64,000 nucleotides of DNA from Xanthomonas prunicola (GTDB lineage: Bacteria; Pseudomonadota; Gammaproteobacteria; Xanthomonadales; Xanthomonadaceae): contig NZ_PHKV01000005.1 of the NCBI RefSeq assembly GCF_002846205.1, forward strand, positions 62,001 to 126,000, in the 5' to 3' direction. Shown here piece after piece: positions 12,801 through 18,764 of this stretch. The position numbers were made by a program, and so were the translations under genes. Position 1 is the first letter of the stretch; every line of letters begins with the position of its first letter. The notes below the pieces were generated by a model. That model made no database searches. It worked only from the letters and a program-made list of their open reading frames with translations, and had not been told where the DNA came from.

Positions 12801-15800
12801 CATCACCGGCGACGTTCTGTCGCCCTACCAACTGCAGCAGTGGTATGGGCTCGGGCTGCAGGCGATCACGCTGATCAACACCTACGGCCCCACCGAAACC
12901 GCGATTTCCTGCACCGCAGCCCGTCTGTGCACCGAAGACGCCAACGCCACCCGCATCAGCATCGGCACCGCGCTGCGCCATGCGCGTCTGTACGTGCTCG
13001 ACGCTCGTCTCCGCACGCTGCCAATCGGCGTGGCCGGAGAGCTGTATGTGGCAGGCGCACAGGTCGGTCGCGGCTACCACGCACGGCCGGCACTGAGCGC
13101 GCAATGTTTCCTGCCCGACCCGTTCGCGCTTGGCGCCGGGCAGCGCATGTATCGCACGGGCGACCTGGCGCGCTGGAACGCCGACGGCAGCCTGGAGTTC
13201 CTCGGCCGCAACGACCAGCAGCTCAAGCTGCGTGGATTCCGCGTCGAACTGGGCGAAATCGAGAACGTGCTGCTGGACTATCCCGGCGTGCGCGAAGCGG
13301 CGGTCTGCGCGCGCCAGGACGCGACTGCAACGACGCGTTTGCTGGCCTATGTCGTCGCCGACGCGATCGAACCGGACCGGCTGCATACGTGCCTGGCCCA
13401 GCGCCTGCCCGACTACATGCTGCCCAGCGCCTATGTGCGCCTGGACGCACTGCCACTCACGCCCAATCGCAAGCTGGATCGCAATGCGTTGCCGGTGCCC
13501 GACGCCGGAACGCAATTGGACACCCAAGCCCATGTGCCGCCGCACGGGCCGTTTGAGCAGACCCTGGCCATGGTGTGGGCCGAACTGCTCGATTGCGATC
13601 GCGTCGGCCGTCAGGACAGCTTCTTTGCGCTGGGCGGGCACTCGTTGCTTGCGGTACGCCTGGCATCACGGCTGCGCAGCCATTTCGGGGTCGATGTGGG
13701 CCTGGCCGACATCTTCGCCCATCCACGTCTGGCCGACTTCGCCGGCTGCGTCGCGGCCGCTGCAGCGAACACGTTGCCGCCGATCCTGCCGGTTCCAAGG
13801 GATAGGCCGCTGCCGTTGTCCTTTGCTCAACAGCGGTTATGGTTTCTGTCGCAGTTGGACCCGCACACCGACCTTGCCTATCTGGTCAGTACCGGCGTAC
13901 ATCTGGACGGTGCGCTGGACCTGCCGGCGCTGCGCAAGGCGCTGGACCGCATCGTCGCGCGCCATGAAACGCTGCGCACGCGCATCGTCGCCAGTGCGGG
14001 TCAACCGCAGCAAGAGGTGTTGCCGGCCGACACCGGGTTTGCTCTGCGCCACAGCGACCTGTCCGCGCTGGACGATCCGGCCTCGCGCGTACGGCAATTG
14101 TGTGCAGACGAACGGCAGACCACCTTCGCGCCGGGCACTGCGCTCGTGCGTGGTCATCTATTGCGTCTGGCGCCACAGCGGCACGTGCTGTTGATCACCC
14201 TGCATCACCTGGTGTGCGATGGCTGGTCGATGGGGGTGCTGATCGAAGAACTCGGCACGCTCTATAGCGCTTACGCCCGGCAAGAACACGATCCACTGCC
14301 GCCGTTGGCGCTGCAATACGCCGATGTCGCGGTATGGCAGCGCCGCTGGCTGGAGGGCGACGTTCTGCAACGTCAGCTCGACTATTGGCGCGAGCGCCTG
14401 CACGACGCGCCGCGGCTGCTGGCATTGCCGACCGACCACACGCGTCCGGCACGGCAGGACTTCCACGGCGACACCATCGCCTTCTCGCTGCCTGCGGCGG
14501 TGAGCGCCGGCCTGCACACGCTGAGCCTGCACCATGGCGTCACGCCGTTCATGACGTTGCTCGCCGCCTGGGCGCTACTGCTGCACCGCTACAGTGGCCA
14601 GGACGAGGTGGTGATCGGTAGCCCGCTTGCCGGCCGCGATCGCAGCGAGCTCGAACCCTTGATCGGCTTTTTCGTCAACACCGTGGCGCTGCGCATCGAT
14701 CTGTCCGGGCGGCCCACCGTGGCGCAGTTGCTGGAACGCGTCTGCTGCGCCGTGCTGGGTGCGCAGGCGCACCAGGACCTGCCATTCGACCGCGTCATCG
14801 AAGCGGTCCAGCCCAGCCGCACGCTCGCGCACGCACCGCTGTGCCAGGTCCTGTTTTCGTCCGACACCACGCCCTCGGGCGAGCTGGAGATGCCCGGCCT
14901 GCAGCTGCAACCACTGCAAGGCGGAACAGCGGTCGCATTGGCCGATCTGGCCCTGGAAATGCGCGTCGGCCGCGACAGCATCGCCGGATCGCTGATCTAC
15001 GCGACGGCGCTGTTCGAGCGCGCCACGCTGCAGCGGCATCTGGCCTATTACCAGGCGCTGCTGTGCGCCCTCGCCGATGCCAGCGAGGCACAGGTGGCCG
15101 ACGACCTGCCGCTGCCTGCGCCTGCGCAGCAGCATCTGCCGCATGTGCCGGCCTGCGAAACGCTGCAGTCGATGCCGACCAGCGTGCATGCAGCCTTTGC
15201 GCACCAGCTGCAACGCACACCCACGGCACCGGCGGTTTGCGACGGGACGCTGCAGCTGACTTACGCCGATCTGGAGATGCGCTCGGATGCGCTAGCCCAG
15301 CAATTACGTGCTGCGGGCGTCGGCGTCGGCATGACCGTGGCCACAGCCCTGCCGCGCAGCGCCGCCCTGGTGATCGCGCAATTGGCCATTCTCAAACTGG
15401 GCGCGGCGTACTTGCCGCTTGACCCGCAACAGCCGGCGCTGCGATTGGCCCAGTTGGTAGAAGATTGCCATGCCGTCGCGTTGCTGTATCCGCCACAGAC
15501 GGACCCAGTCTGGGCCGGCGCATTGCACTGTCTGCCCGTCGATGTGGATGCGCTCACCGCCACCGCAACGCGCTTTGCCGCGGCAACGGTACCTGGCAAC
15601 GCGCCTGCTTACGTGATGTACACCTCCGGCTCCACCGGTGTGCCCAAGGGCGTGGCCATTCCCCATTGCGGCATCCTCAATCTCGTGCTCGCGCCGGACT
15701 ACGCCGATTGGAACGCGCAGGATCGCTTCGCCTTCGCCTCGAACCCGGCGTTCGATTCCACCACGCTGGAAGTCTGGGCGCCGTTGCTGTGCGGCGCCTG

Positions 15801-16986
15801 CGTGGTGGTAGTGCCGCAGGCGGTGGTGCTCGATCCCGGCGCATTGGCGGGCTTTATCGGCACGCATGCAATCAGCGTCCTGATCCTGGTGGCCGGTGTA
15901 TTGCGGGCATACGCACCGCAGCTGGCCGTCTCCCTGCCAACGCTGCGCTATCTGATCACTGGCGGCGATGTCGCCGACCCGCATGCGCTGGCACTGCTAC
16001 TGGGCTCTGCCAATGCGCCGGAACAGGTGCTGCAAACCTACGGACCGACCGAGGCCACCCAGTTCGCCACCACGCTGGCCCTGCGACAGCCGCCACCGCC
16101 GGATCGGCGTATTCCGATCGGGCAGCCGATCCGCCACATGCAGGCGCATCTGGTCGACGCCCGCGGCACACCGGTGCCGATCGGTATTCCGGGCCAGTTG
16201 CATCTGGCCGGTGTCGGTCTGGCGCAGGGGTATGTCGGCCGGCCCGGCGCCACCGCCGAACGCTTCGTGCCGGATCCGTTCGCCATGGAGCCTGGAGCGC
16301 GCATGTATCGCACCGGCGACCTGGCCCGCTGGCGGGAAGACGGCAGCCTGGATTTCCTCGGGCGCGCCGATGCGCAAGTGAAGCTACGCGGTTTCCGTAT
16401 CGAACCGGGCGAGATCGAGGCGGTGCTCGCCAGCCACCCGCAGGTAGCGCAGGCAGTCGTCCATGTGCAGTTCGATTCTGCTCATCAACCGCGCCTGCTG
16501 GCGTACATCGTCGCCGAGGATCCGGACGAAGACGCCGCTCTATGCCGGCGTCTGCGCGCCTGGCTGGCCGAGCGATTGCCTGACTACATGCAACCGACCG
16601 CATACATCCCGCTACAACGACTGCCGCTCACAGCGAACGGCAAACTTGATCGGGACGCGTTGCCCAGTGCCTCTGGCCAGGCAGGCAACGACACAGCGAC
16701 GCAGGCGCCACAAGGCGCCTGCGAGCAGGCATTGGCGCGTCTGTGGTGCGATCTGCTCGGTGTGGAGCGGGTCGGCCGCCATGACGACTTCTTTGAAGTC
16801 GGCGGTCATTCACTCCTGGCGGTCCAACTCATCGCACGTATCGAGTCGCAGCTGCAGCGACGCATCGCCGTCTCGCAACTGTTCGCCCATTCCAACCTGG
16901 CCGCGCTGGCGGCCCTGCTGGAGGCGACCGAGGTGCATAGCGACGACATGATCACGGCCAGCGACCGCGAGGATTACCTCGCATGA
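1..16986 (+). CDS. Multimodular nonribosomal peptide synthetase, 5' end outside window
   Basis: The gene makes a cytosolic assembly-line enzyme that activates amino acids and links them into a peptide. The frame is open from base 1, so the start lies upstream; about 5,661 residues are visible. Domain order is A(C-terminal part)-PCP, C-A-PCP (x5), stop. Every A domain shows the core motifs (TSGSTGxPKG or TSGSSGRPKG, YGPTE, TGDLA, NGKLDR or NRKLDR) and every PCP has a GG(H/D)S phosphopantetheine site. Three C domains begin in the YPLxxLQEGLLFHH style and two in the PLSFAQxRLWF style (LCL-like). There is no stand-alone epimerase, thioesterase, reductase or terminal condensation domain after the last PCP, so release must occur in trans or the gene is truncated. 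Neighbouring genes for an Hpg-like pathway and for diaminobutyrate suggest precursor supply. The NRPS call is certain; the product is not known. Confidence 0.98.
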   Translation, partial: AARIPLGRPLPGSRVYVLDRHGQPTPIGVAGELHLAGAQLAQGYLHRPDLTAERFVPDPFAEQAGERMYKTGDLACWRDDGTLDFLGRNDAQVTIRGFRIEPGEIQAALRSCAGVQEAVVIARDDTGEKRLVAYLVGDASILEPATLRSQLATRLPDHMLPAAYVQLDALPLTPNGKLDRAALPVPDDQALDLHAYVAPQGELEQVLVTLWSELLGVEQVGRNDDFFALGGHSLLAIKLIERLRRLGWQIDVRALFAQPTPAGLAVNLQTASAIEVPPNRIGPECTCITPDLLPLVALTQAEIDAIVATVDGGVVNVQDIYPLAPLQEGLLFHHLADPLADPYLHSSVLGFPAKEQLDRFLDALDQVIARHDILRTGVVWQGLSAPVQVVWRQAVVPRRMHCFEGPDPATGLLAWLHAPEAAPSLQHAPLIHAHLAHDTTTGRWLLGLQQHHLVMDHTTLELVIEEVRAHLDGRHQQLPTPLPFRNFVAHAHAGVSEQEHKAFFTTMLADIDAPTAPFGVLAPVRDPAALHFLRLSVPATLATAVRTQARQHGISAATLFHLAYALLLARTSGTTEAVFATLLFGRMHASAGVDRVLGMFLNTLPIRLDASHGSVLDAVRQTQLCLAQLLHHEHAPLALAQRCSTLDPSTPLLNALLNYRYVGGSAVLGVEPEGEDLAALDGVQEIAGQERTHYPLLVSVNDQQPSGGFSLDVQCVQKIGTERIAAMLLQTLQVLIQALEHAPQTALHALDLLPENERQALHHFNDTTAELDGSGYLHRAIQAQARRTPQAVALVEGEVELSYAALDARANQLAHHLIALGVVPEDRVAVCLPRSLDLVVALLAVLKAGAAYLPLETDVPPARLDGMLADAQPAVLLAYRETAARLERREQQNTVLLDTDQAAWKKAPTHAPVVPALHPQHPAYVLYTSGSTGQPKGVVNTHAGIDNRLQWMQQALQLHSSQRVLQKTPVGFDVSVWELFWPLRVGACLVLAEPGGHKDPAYLIALIEQTGIDTVHFVPSMLRVFLDALPQGACASLQRIVCSGEALPADLAADALARLPQTRLYNLYGPTEAAVDVSVWECSDADVTNVPIGRPIANTRLHVLDAHRALAPVGVTGELQIAGVQLARGYLGRPDLTAERFVPDPFAEQPGQRMYRTGDLARWRVDGALEYLGRNDEQIKLRGVRIELGEIAAALRACNGVREAVVIARENAGEKRLIAYLVGDATPLDGTDVPTADALRTQLAACLPEVMLPSAYVWLDTLPLTTNGKLDRRALPAADADALAAQAYVAPEGEMETQVAALWSELLGIEGVGRHDSFFALGGHSLLAMRLISRLRGTLGRELPLATLFAQPRLADLAHVLEGAAAIALPAIVPADRRQPLPLSFAQKRLWFLAQLDTRANLASHIPIGLRLHGALAADVLQRALDRIVARHEALRTRFVAVDGGARQEIAPADSGFALRRFDLSQHPDADTEIRAHAQHEANEVFDLSNGPLARGRLLRLGNDTHVLFLTLHHLVADGWSIGVLVREFVALYTAMIDGQPDPLPPLPLQYADVAVWQQHTLGEHALQRQRRFWQDHLAGAPELLELPTDRPRPALQDYRGDALTFQVDQPTSIALKALSERHGATLYMTLLAGWAILLARLSGQQEVVIGSPVANRNRSELEPLIGLFLNTQALRIDLSADPSVAALLAQVRAIALAAQDHQDLPFEQVIEALNPSRSMAHAPLYQVVLAMQNTPQEDLTLPGLHITTLPTGQVSAQVDLWWSISETDAGLHGSVIYASTLFERATVQRWMQMWITVLRAMTAQPACAVSALPLLPEDQRTQLLQQFNHSAAPWPDAPLLQPLFAAQCRRTPDAPALSDAQLQLSYAQLDARANRLAHRLIAAGVRPDTRVALYLSRGAERLVALLAVFKAGGAYVPLDPDQPTERVAFMLDDARVRVVLTDTQLQQQLPASRALQQTRVLLLDVPTSAADTAHDHAPVIDGLHPDHLAYVVYTSGSTGQPKGVMVSHRGLVNLAVAQIAAFGVQPHSRVLQLASIGFDACVSELLMAWLAGACLHVPRAEALAGSALLEVLQQQRITHLTVTPTVLASLPEQVSCPSLQTLVLAGEAADTDLARRWQAHTRVINAYGPTEASVCASLHLDGVQHGERLPIGRPMANVRLYVLDPHGRPAPIGVAGELHIAGHGLARGYLRRPDLTAERFVPDPFAQQPGQRMYKTGDLARWTADGNLEFLGRNDDQIKLRGVRIELAEIESALRSCAGVRDAVVIAAEDSGGGKRLVAYLVGNGLALDAGNLRTELASRLPEVMLPAAYVQLDALPLTPNGKLDRRALPAPDTDALATHTYVAPEGELEGLLAALWSELLGVEQVSRHASFFALGGHSLLAIKLIERLRQHGWALQVRALFGATTLADLAAALRPSGAVEVPPNRITVDCTRITPALLPLVQLTQDEIDAAVATVDGGAANVQDIYPLTALQEGLLFHHRASSLSDAYLSFSVLAFDTRAQLDAFIAALEAVIARHDILRTGFAWQGLSAPVQIVWRHATLPRQEHCIDASDVLAALKQRMDPRSARMDITQAPLLRGHLVEDRHHARWLLGLQTHHLMIDHTTLELLIEEVQAHLDQRQQQLPEPLPFRNLVAQARLGVSEAEHRAFFTQQLGDLETPTAPFDLWEVRGSGAEIEEHQQLLPQPLCAALRLQARRLDVSPASVFHLAYALMLAQASGRDDVVFGTTLFGRMHAGSGAHRVLGMFINTLPIRLRRDHRGVHDAVRDTQQRLAQLIHHEHAPLALAQRCSGIVAPAPLFIALLNYRHAGGSAVQAPSGTSQAWHGIQMLESQDRTSYPLTLSVDDIRANASFALQVQVDQRIGAARVIALMLQAVQALVKALEDAPETALHALHLLPADERAQLQDFTVTETTPLAHAQCIHHLFEAQVRRTPNAIALYADNRELSYAALDARANRLAHRLCALGVTPEHRVALYLPRGIEQIVALLATLKAGAAYLPLDPELPDARLAFLLDDSRPRAVLTCDALHARLQSLGRAMQGASVLTLDQDADVDLHDPGAPTIPGLCPDNLAYVIYTSGSTGQPKGTLLTHAGATHYLQWASETYRPFPSAVVSSSLAFDATLTSLLAPLLCGARVELLPEHNTLGALRQRLCDPTPLGLVKLTPAHLEVLGQQFADHAEPLSPAVMVIGGEALSPATLARWQALAPNTRLINEYGPTETVVGCVVHDATHDAPAPNGRVPIGRPIDHLRIHVLDRHGQLTPIGVAGHLHIAGPQLARGYLGRPDLTAERFVPDPFAAQPGQRMYRSGDLASWHADGTLDVLGRNDDQVKLRGFRIELGEIVAALRACAGVRDAAVLLREDTPGEQRLVAYLVDDAGNQSAPLALREALAARLPEVMLPSAYVRLDALPLTANGKLDRRALPAPGADALAAQAYLAPEGEQEILLATLWSELLEIERIGRNDSFFALGGDSLLAIVLIERLQQSGWQLDIGALFNTPVLGTLADALRPAAIAPVPANRIVRDCTRITPDLLPLVALTQTEIDAVVATVAGGAANVQDIYPLASLQEGLLFHHLQHTDSDPYVMPGLHAFASRAELDRFLAALNSVIARHDILRTAFVWHGVREAVQVVWRQAPLRLHSHVLESDDALEQLQRCLTSPQARIDPQQAPLLHAHLIHDAVNQRWLLGMLYHHLVMDHTSMDLAIEEVGAFLAGTADALPAPLPFREFVARARLRGAAQTQEAFFSKLLGDVTQTTAPYGMLDVHGDGSTVREAHLQVPDALTQALRAHARALNVSMASLFHLAYALVVATTSGRDDVVFGTTLFGRMQGGSGIHRVLGMFLNTLPLRLRIDTTSVADAVSTVQGLLAMLMQHEHAPLSLAQRCSGVAAPAPLFTALLNYRHVASSQASDTLPDWAGMQSLGASERTNYPLSLSVNDDDRGFWLDVQTGPAATPESVGQLMLEALRQVSQALADAPHTALHDLHILPELMRTDIVVGFNPAPSDAPAVGIAHLFAAQAARTPQAPALIDAHGSTLTYAELAQRAERLACRLRALGIGPEARVAVCMPRGIDLVATLLGVFQAGAAYVPLDPEYPAQRRTDILRDCQPQILVATSACAYALPPQVDVPLLWYDAPGDAVIAVPTEIAAPHAAQLAYLIYTSGSSGRPKGVMVEHGALAAYCVAAAELFGLSGEDDVLQQNSINFDLSLEELLPALIAGACLRLAPLPLDAVATPTPASVLHLTSAHWHALVSVWTQAPEQARQQLQQVRLINITGDVLSPYQLQQWYGLGLQAITLINTYGPTETAISCTAARLCTEDANATRISIGTALRHARLYVLDARLRTLPIGVAGELYVAGAQVGRGYHARPALSAQCFLPDPFALGAGQRMYRTGDLARWNADGSLEFLGRNDQQLKLRGFRVELGEIENVLLDYPGVREAAVCARQDATATTRLLAYVVADAIEPDRLHTCLAQRLPDYMLPSAYVRLDALPLTPNRKLDRNALPVPDAGTQLDTQAHVPPHGPFEQTLAMVWAELLDCDRVGRQDSFFALGGHSLLAVRLASRLRSHFGVDVGLADIFAHPRLADFAGCVAAAAANTLPPILPVPRDRPLPLSFAQQRLWFLSQLDPHTDLAYLVSTGVHLDGALDLPALRKALDRIVARHETLRTRIVASAGQPQQEVLPADTGFALRHSDLSALDDPASRVRQLCADERQTTFAPGTALVRGHLLRLAPQRHVLLITLHHLVCDGWSMGVLIEELGTLYSAYARQEHDPLPPLALQYADVAVWQRRWLEGDVLQRQLDYWRERLHDAPRLLALPTDHTRPARQDFHGDTIAFSLPAAVSAGLHTLSLHHGVTPFMTLLAAWALLLHRYSGQDEVVIGSPLAGRDRSELEPLIGFFVNTVALRIDLSGRPTVAQLLERVCCAVLGAQAHQDLPFDRVIEAVQPSRTLAHAPLCQVLFSSDTTPSGELEMPGLQLQPLQGGTAVALADLALEMRVGRDSIAGSLIYATALFERATLQRHLAYYQALLCALADASEAQVADDLPLPAPAQQHLPHVPACETLQSMPTSVHAAFAHQLQRTPTAPAVCDGTLQLTYADLEMRSDALAQQLRAAGVGVGMTVATALPRSAALVIAQLAILKLGAAYLPLDPQQPALRLAQLVEDCHAVALLYPPQTDPVWAGALHCLPVDVDALTATATRFAAATVPGNAPAYVMYTSGSTGVPKGVAIPHCGILNLVLAPDYADWNAQDRFAFASNPAFDSTTLEVWAPLLCGACVVVVPQAVVLDPGALAGFIGTHAISVLILVAGVLRAYAPQLAVSLPTLRYLITGGDVADPHALALLLGSANAPEQVLQTYGPTEATQFATTLALRQPPPPDRRIPIGQPIRHMQAHLVDARGTPVPIGIPGQLHLAGVGLAQGYVGRPGATAERFVPDPFAMEPGARMYRTGDLARWREDGSLDFLGRADAQVKLRGFRIEPGEIEAVLASHPQVAQAVVHVQFDSAHQPRLLAYIVAEDPDEDAALCRRLRAWLAERLPDYMQPTAYIPLQRLPLTANGKLDRDALPSASGQAGNDTATQAPQGACEQALARLWCDLLGVERVGRHDDFFEVGGHSLLAVQLIARIESQLQRRIAVSQLFAHSNLAALAALLEATEVHSDDMITASDREDYLA
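820..4090 (+). other. NRPS module 2: C(dual-like)-A(Ser)-PCP
   Basis: The C domain runs roughly 820-2240. It starts with a YPLAPLQEGLLFHH block, and its catalytic motif at 1351-1371 reads HHLVMDH, with His where the family usually has Gly. The A domain covers about 2325-3810. Its pocket residues, read by alignment to PheA (the segment FDVSVWE starts at 2914), are D-V-W-H-V-S-L-V-D-K, nearly the published serine code DVWHLSLIDK. The PCP serine is at 3973-3975. Confidence 0.85.
4120..7250 (+). other. NRPS module 3: C(LCL)-A(Tyr)-PCP
   Basis: The condensation domain begins PLSFAQKRLWF and has a canonical HHLVADG at 4537-4557, which fits an L-to-L condensation. The upstream serine should therefore stay L. 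The A-domain pocket (FDACVSE starts at 6115) reads D-A-S-T-V-A-A-V-C-K, which I recall as one of the published tyrosine codes and which differs from the GrsA phenylalanine code (DAWTIAAVCK) at two positions. The PCP serine is at 7138-7140. Confidence 0.8.
7260..10530 (+). other. NRPS module 4: C(dual-like)-A(Asn-like)-PCP
   Basis: The C domain has the YPLTALQEGLLFHH start and the variant motif HHLMIDH at 7792-7812. The A-domain pocket (FDATLTS starts at 9352) reads D-A-T-K-V-G-E-V-G-K, close to the asparagine code DLTKLGEVGK and less close to aspartate DLTKVGHIGK. The PCP carries GGDS rather than GGHS, with the serine at 10408-10410. If the C domain is a dual epimerase/condensation domain, the upstream tyrosine would be D. 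Confidence 0.75.
10530..13780 (+). other. NRPS module 5: C(dual-like)-A(basic, possibly Dab)-PCP
   Basis: The C domain is the third YPLASLQEGLLFHH type, with HHLVMDH at 11062-11082. The A-domain pocket (FDLSLEE starts at 12595) reads D-L-E-H-N-T-T-I-S-K. The Glu at the third position is typical of pockets that hold an amine side chain. Together with the nearby EctB-like aminotransferase this suggests 2,4-diaminobutyrate, which is an inference. The A10 motif is NRKLDR instead of NGKLDR but keeps the lysine. The PCP serine is at 13642-13644. Confidence 0.65.
13780..16986 (+). other. NRPS module 6: C(LCL)-A(unknown)-PCP, terminal
   Basis: The condensation domain starts PLSFAQQRLWF and has HHLVCDG at 14203-14223. 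The A-domain pocket (FDSTTLE starts at 15751) reads D-S-L-I-I-G-T-Q-F-K, which I do not recognise. An unusual amino acid such as the product of the neighbouring Hpg-like pathway is possible but unproven. The PCP serine is at 16810-16812. About 55 residues after it the protein ends with no release domain. Confidence 0.7.
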
Positions 16987-17160
16987 ACGGGCATGATCCG
17001 CAGAAGCGCTCGTCCGCCGACGGTCGCGGCACAGCGCAACGACGAGGTGTGCCGCGCACGCTCTGCCTACCGCGCACGCCCGCTGCATGGGAGAGGATGC
17101 AACAGGCATGCGTCGCCTCGAACCAGTGCAATACGGGTCCGAACAGTCAATTCACGCGAA

Positions 17161-17186
17161 ATGCGGCGACGCAACGGTCGCCGCAT
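17161..17186. terminator. Hairpin between convergent NRPS and AraC genes
   Basis: A perfect 10-bp inverted repeat (ATGCGGCGAC / GTCGCCGCAT) with a 6-nt loop lies in the 269-bp gap between the two stop codons. It has no T-run, so it is only terminator-like. Nothing else is recognisable between 16987 and 17255. Confidence 0.4.
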
Positions 17187-17255
17187 GCAACCGGACAACG
17201 GCGCGCACGCTGGGCGCGCCGGTCTATTCGCTATCGGCCATGGTGGGCGCGCCGA

Positions 17256-18392
17256 TCAATAGACACCGCGCCGATACTGCAATGGCGACGCGCCCATTTG
17301 CTGCTTGAACAGGCGGCTGAAATGCGGGCAGCTGCTGAACCCGAACGAATAGGCGATGCCCGTAATACTCAGATTACCGGGGCCTCGCAATTCCTGCGCA
17401 CACTGTTCTATGCGGCGCCGCCACAGGTAGCCATTCAGGCTTTCCCCGTTCCCGCCTTTGAATGCGCGGTAAATCGTGCGTTTGCTCCACCCCAAGGCGC
17501 GCGAAATCGTGTCCGGGGACAACTTCGGATCGCGCAGATTGCGCTCGACGAACTGCAACACCATCTCACGCGACGGCCGGTTAGGTTCCAGCTGAGGCTT
17601 GGCTGCGGTAGTTTCCTTCAGAGCCAGCCCCAGCAGCTTGATCATGGCTTGCGCAAAGAACTGTCCACTTTCCGGGTTGCACAGGTCGGGCTCGTTGAAC
17701 AAGCGTTCGACGAAGCTGCATGCCAGACGTTGCATCGGTGCCGGCCCACAGCGCCGGTGCGACACGACTCCCTCCATCATCCTGGTCGCCTGCCGAGGCT
17801 TCTCGAACCAGATGAAATGCTGTTCGACATTTGATGGATTGACGATGCTCAAATTCTGCTTGATGGACAGCGCTAGCATCTCGCCCGCCCTCAGCTCCAA
17901 TGGCACGCCATCGTGTACCAACGTGCTGGTGCCCTTGCACTGCAGCGCAATCAGGACGTGGGGATCACGCCTGATGGCACCGCCGAGCTTCAACTCAAGC
18001 GCGTGTGCGCTAGCCGACACCTTGGATATATGTAAATCGCCCAAACGCAGTTGGCTGATAGCGCCTTGCAGGGCCGATTCGGAAGCGCTCAAGGAACACC
18101 TGTGCCGCCCGGGCGCCTCATCGATCTCTGCACCGACCGACCGCGCCATCCATTCAAGCCAACGGTGAACGCGCTCGCCAGGATGAATCTGCGAGGTTGA
18201 AAACGAATTGAATATATTCAGCGATGATGCAGGCTGCACGTCCGGTGCGCAATACGAAGGTTCCATCCGTGCTCGGCATGACGTATTCATCTCCATCCGG
18301 CTCTCAGGAATCAGGTTGTGGGCACGGAATGCTAGGCAGGCTTTGCTTCCATTCCATGACAGTATGAAAAACGAAAGTTCGGTAAATTTCAT
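17256..18392 (-). CDS. AraC-family transcriptional regulator
   Basis: Likely DNA-binding regulator of the adjacent metabolite genes. The C-terminal ~100 residues form the double helix-turn-helix of AraC/XylS proteins: the first helix pair around LSPDTISRALGWSKRTIYRAF and the second around SFGFSSCPHFSRLFKQ, followed by the typical SPLQYRR end. The N-terminal part resembles the ligand-binding region of FeaR-like activators (residues such as LRAGEMLALS) but has no sharp motif. It ends convergently with the NRPS gene and is divergent from the dioxygenase gene, with a shared AT-rich intergenic region, a classic arrangement for pathway regulation. The start is uncertain: the long form begins at 18392, and an internal ATG at 18296 would give 346 residues. 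Confidence 0.9.
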   Translation of the reverse strand: MKFTELSFFILSWNGSKACLAFRAHNLIPESRMEMNTSCRARMEPSYCAPDVQPASSLNIFNSFSTSQIHPGERVHRWLEWMARSVGAEIDEAPGRHRCSLSASESALQGAISQLRLGDLHISKVSASAHALELKLGGAIRRDPHVLIALQCKGTSTLVHDGVPLELRAGEMLALSIKQNLSIVNPSNVEQHFIWFEKPRQATRMMEGVVSHRRCGPAPMQRLACSFVERLFNEPDLCNPESGQFFAQAMIKLLGLALKETTAAKPQLEPNRPSREMVLQFVERNLRDPKLSPDTISRALGWSKRTIYRAFKGGNGESLNGYLWRRRIEQCAQELRGPGNLSITGIAYSFGFSSCPHFSRLFKQQMGASPLQYRRGVY

Positions 18393-18764
18393 CAGGTAAT
18401 AGCAGCTAAACCCGAGCGCCTATTTCAACTAAATTTTAATACCAACATTACTGAAATATCCATGTCTCAAGATAAATCTATCTTGCATTTTTATAAACGA
18501 AATTAACACTTATGCCCTTATTTAATTTGACCAATGTATTGAGACCCACACTGACGCCAGCCAAATGCATGGATGCGTGTCACAGAAAATTCTTATTGAC
18601 GGATTATGTTTAAACCTTAAGTTCTGAGCGCAGCTTGTACTGAATTCCTCTCCACATCGGCGCGAATGCAGACGGATCTGTTTTGGAAACAGCACACATG
18701 CGTTTGCCGAGATGTATTTTCGTCAGCAATGCCGCGCATTACCCGATGGCATACGGAGCGTTCA
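18393..18764. promoter_or_regulatory. AT-rich divergent promoter region, AraC / dioxygenase
   Basis: About 370 bp of clearly lower GC (especially 18400-18620) separates the two divergent genes. Possible -35-like TTGAC elements occur (for example at 18596-18600), but no convincing -10 partner was found. I infer that promoters and AraC operators lie here. Confidence 0.55.

Noticed and set aside
16983..17834. A 283-codon plus-strand frame directly overlapping the NRPS stop (ATGA).
   Set aside because: It looks like a coupled next gene, but after ~270 bp it runs antisense through the AraC coding sequence, and its first part has no C, TE or MbtH-like features.
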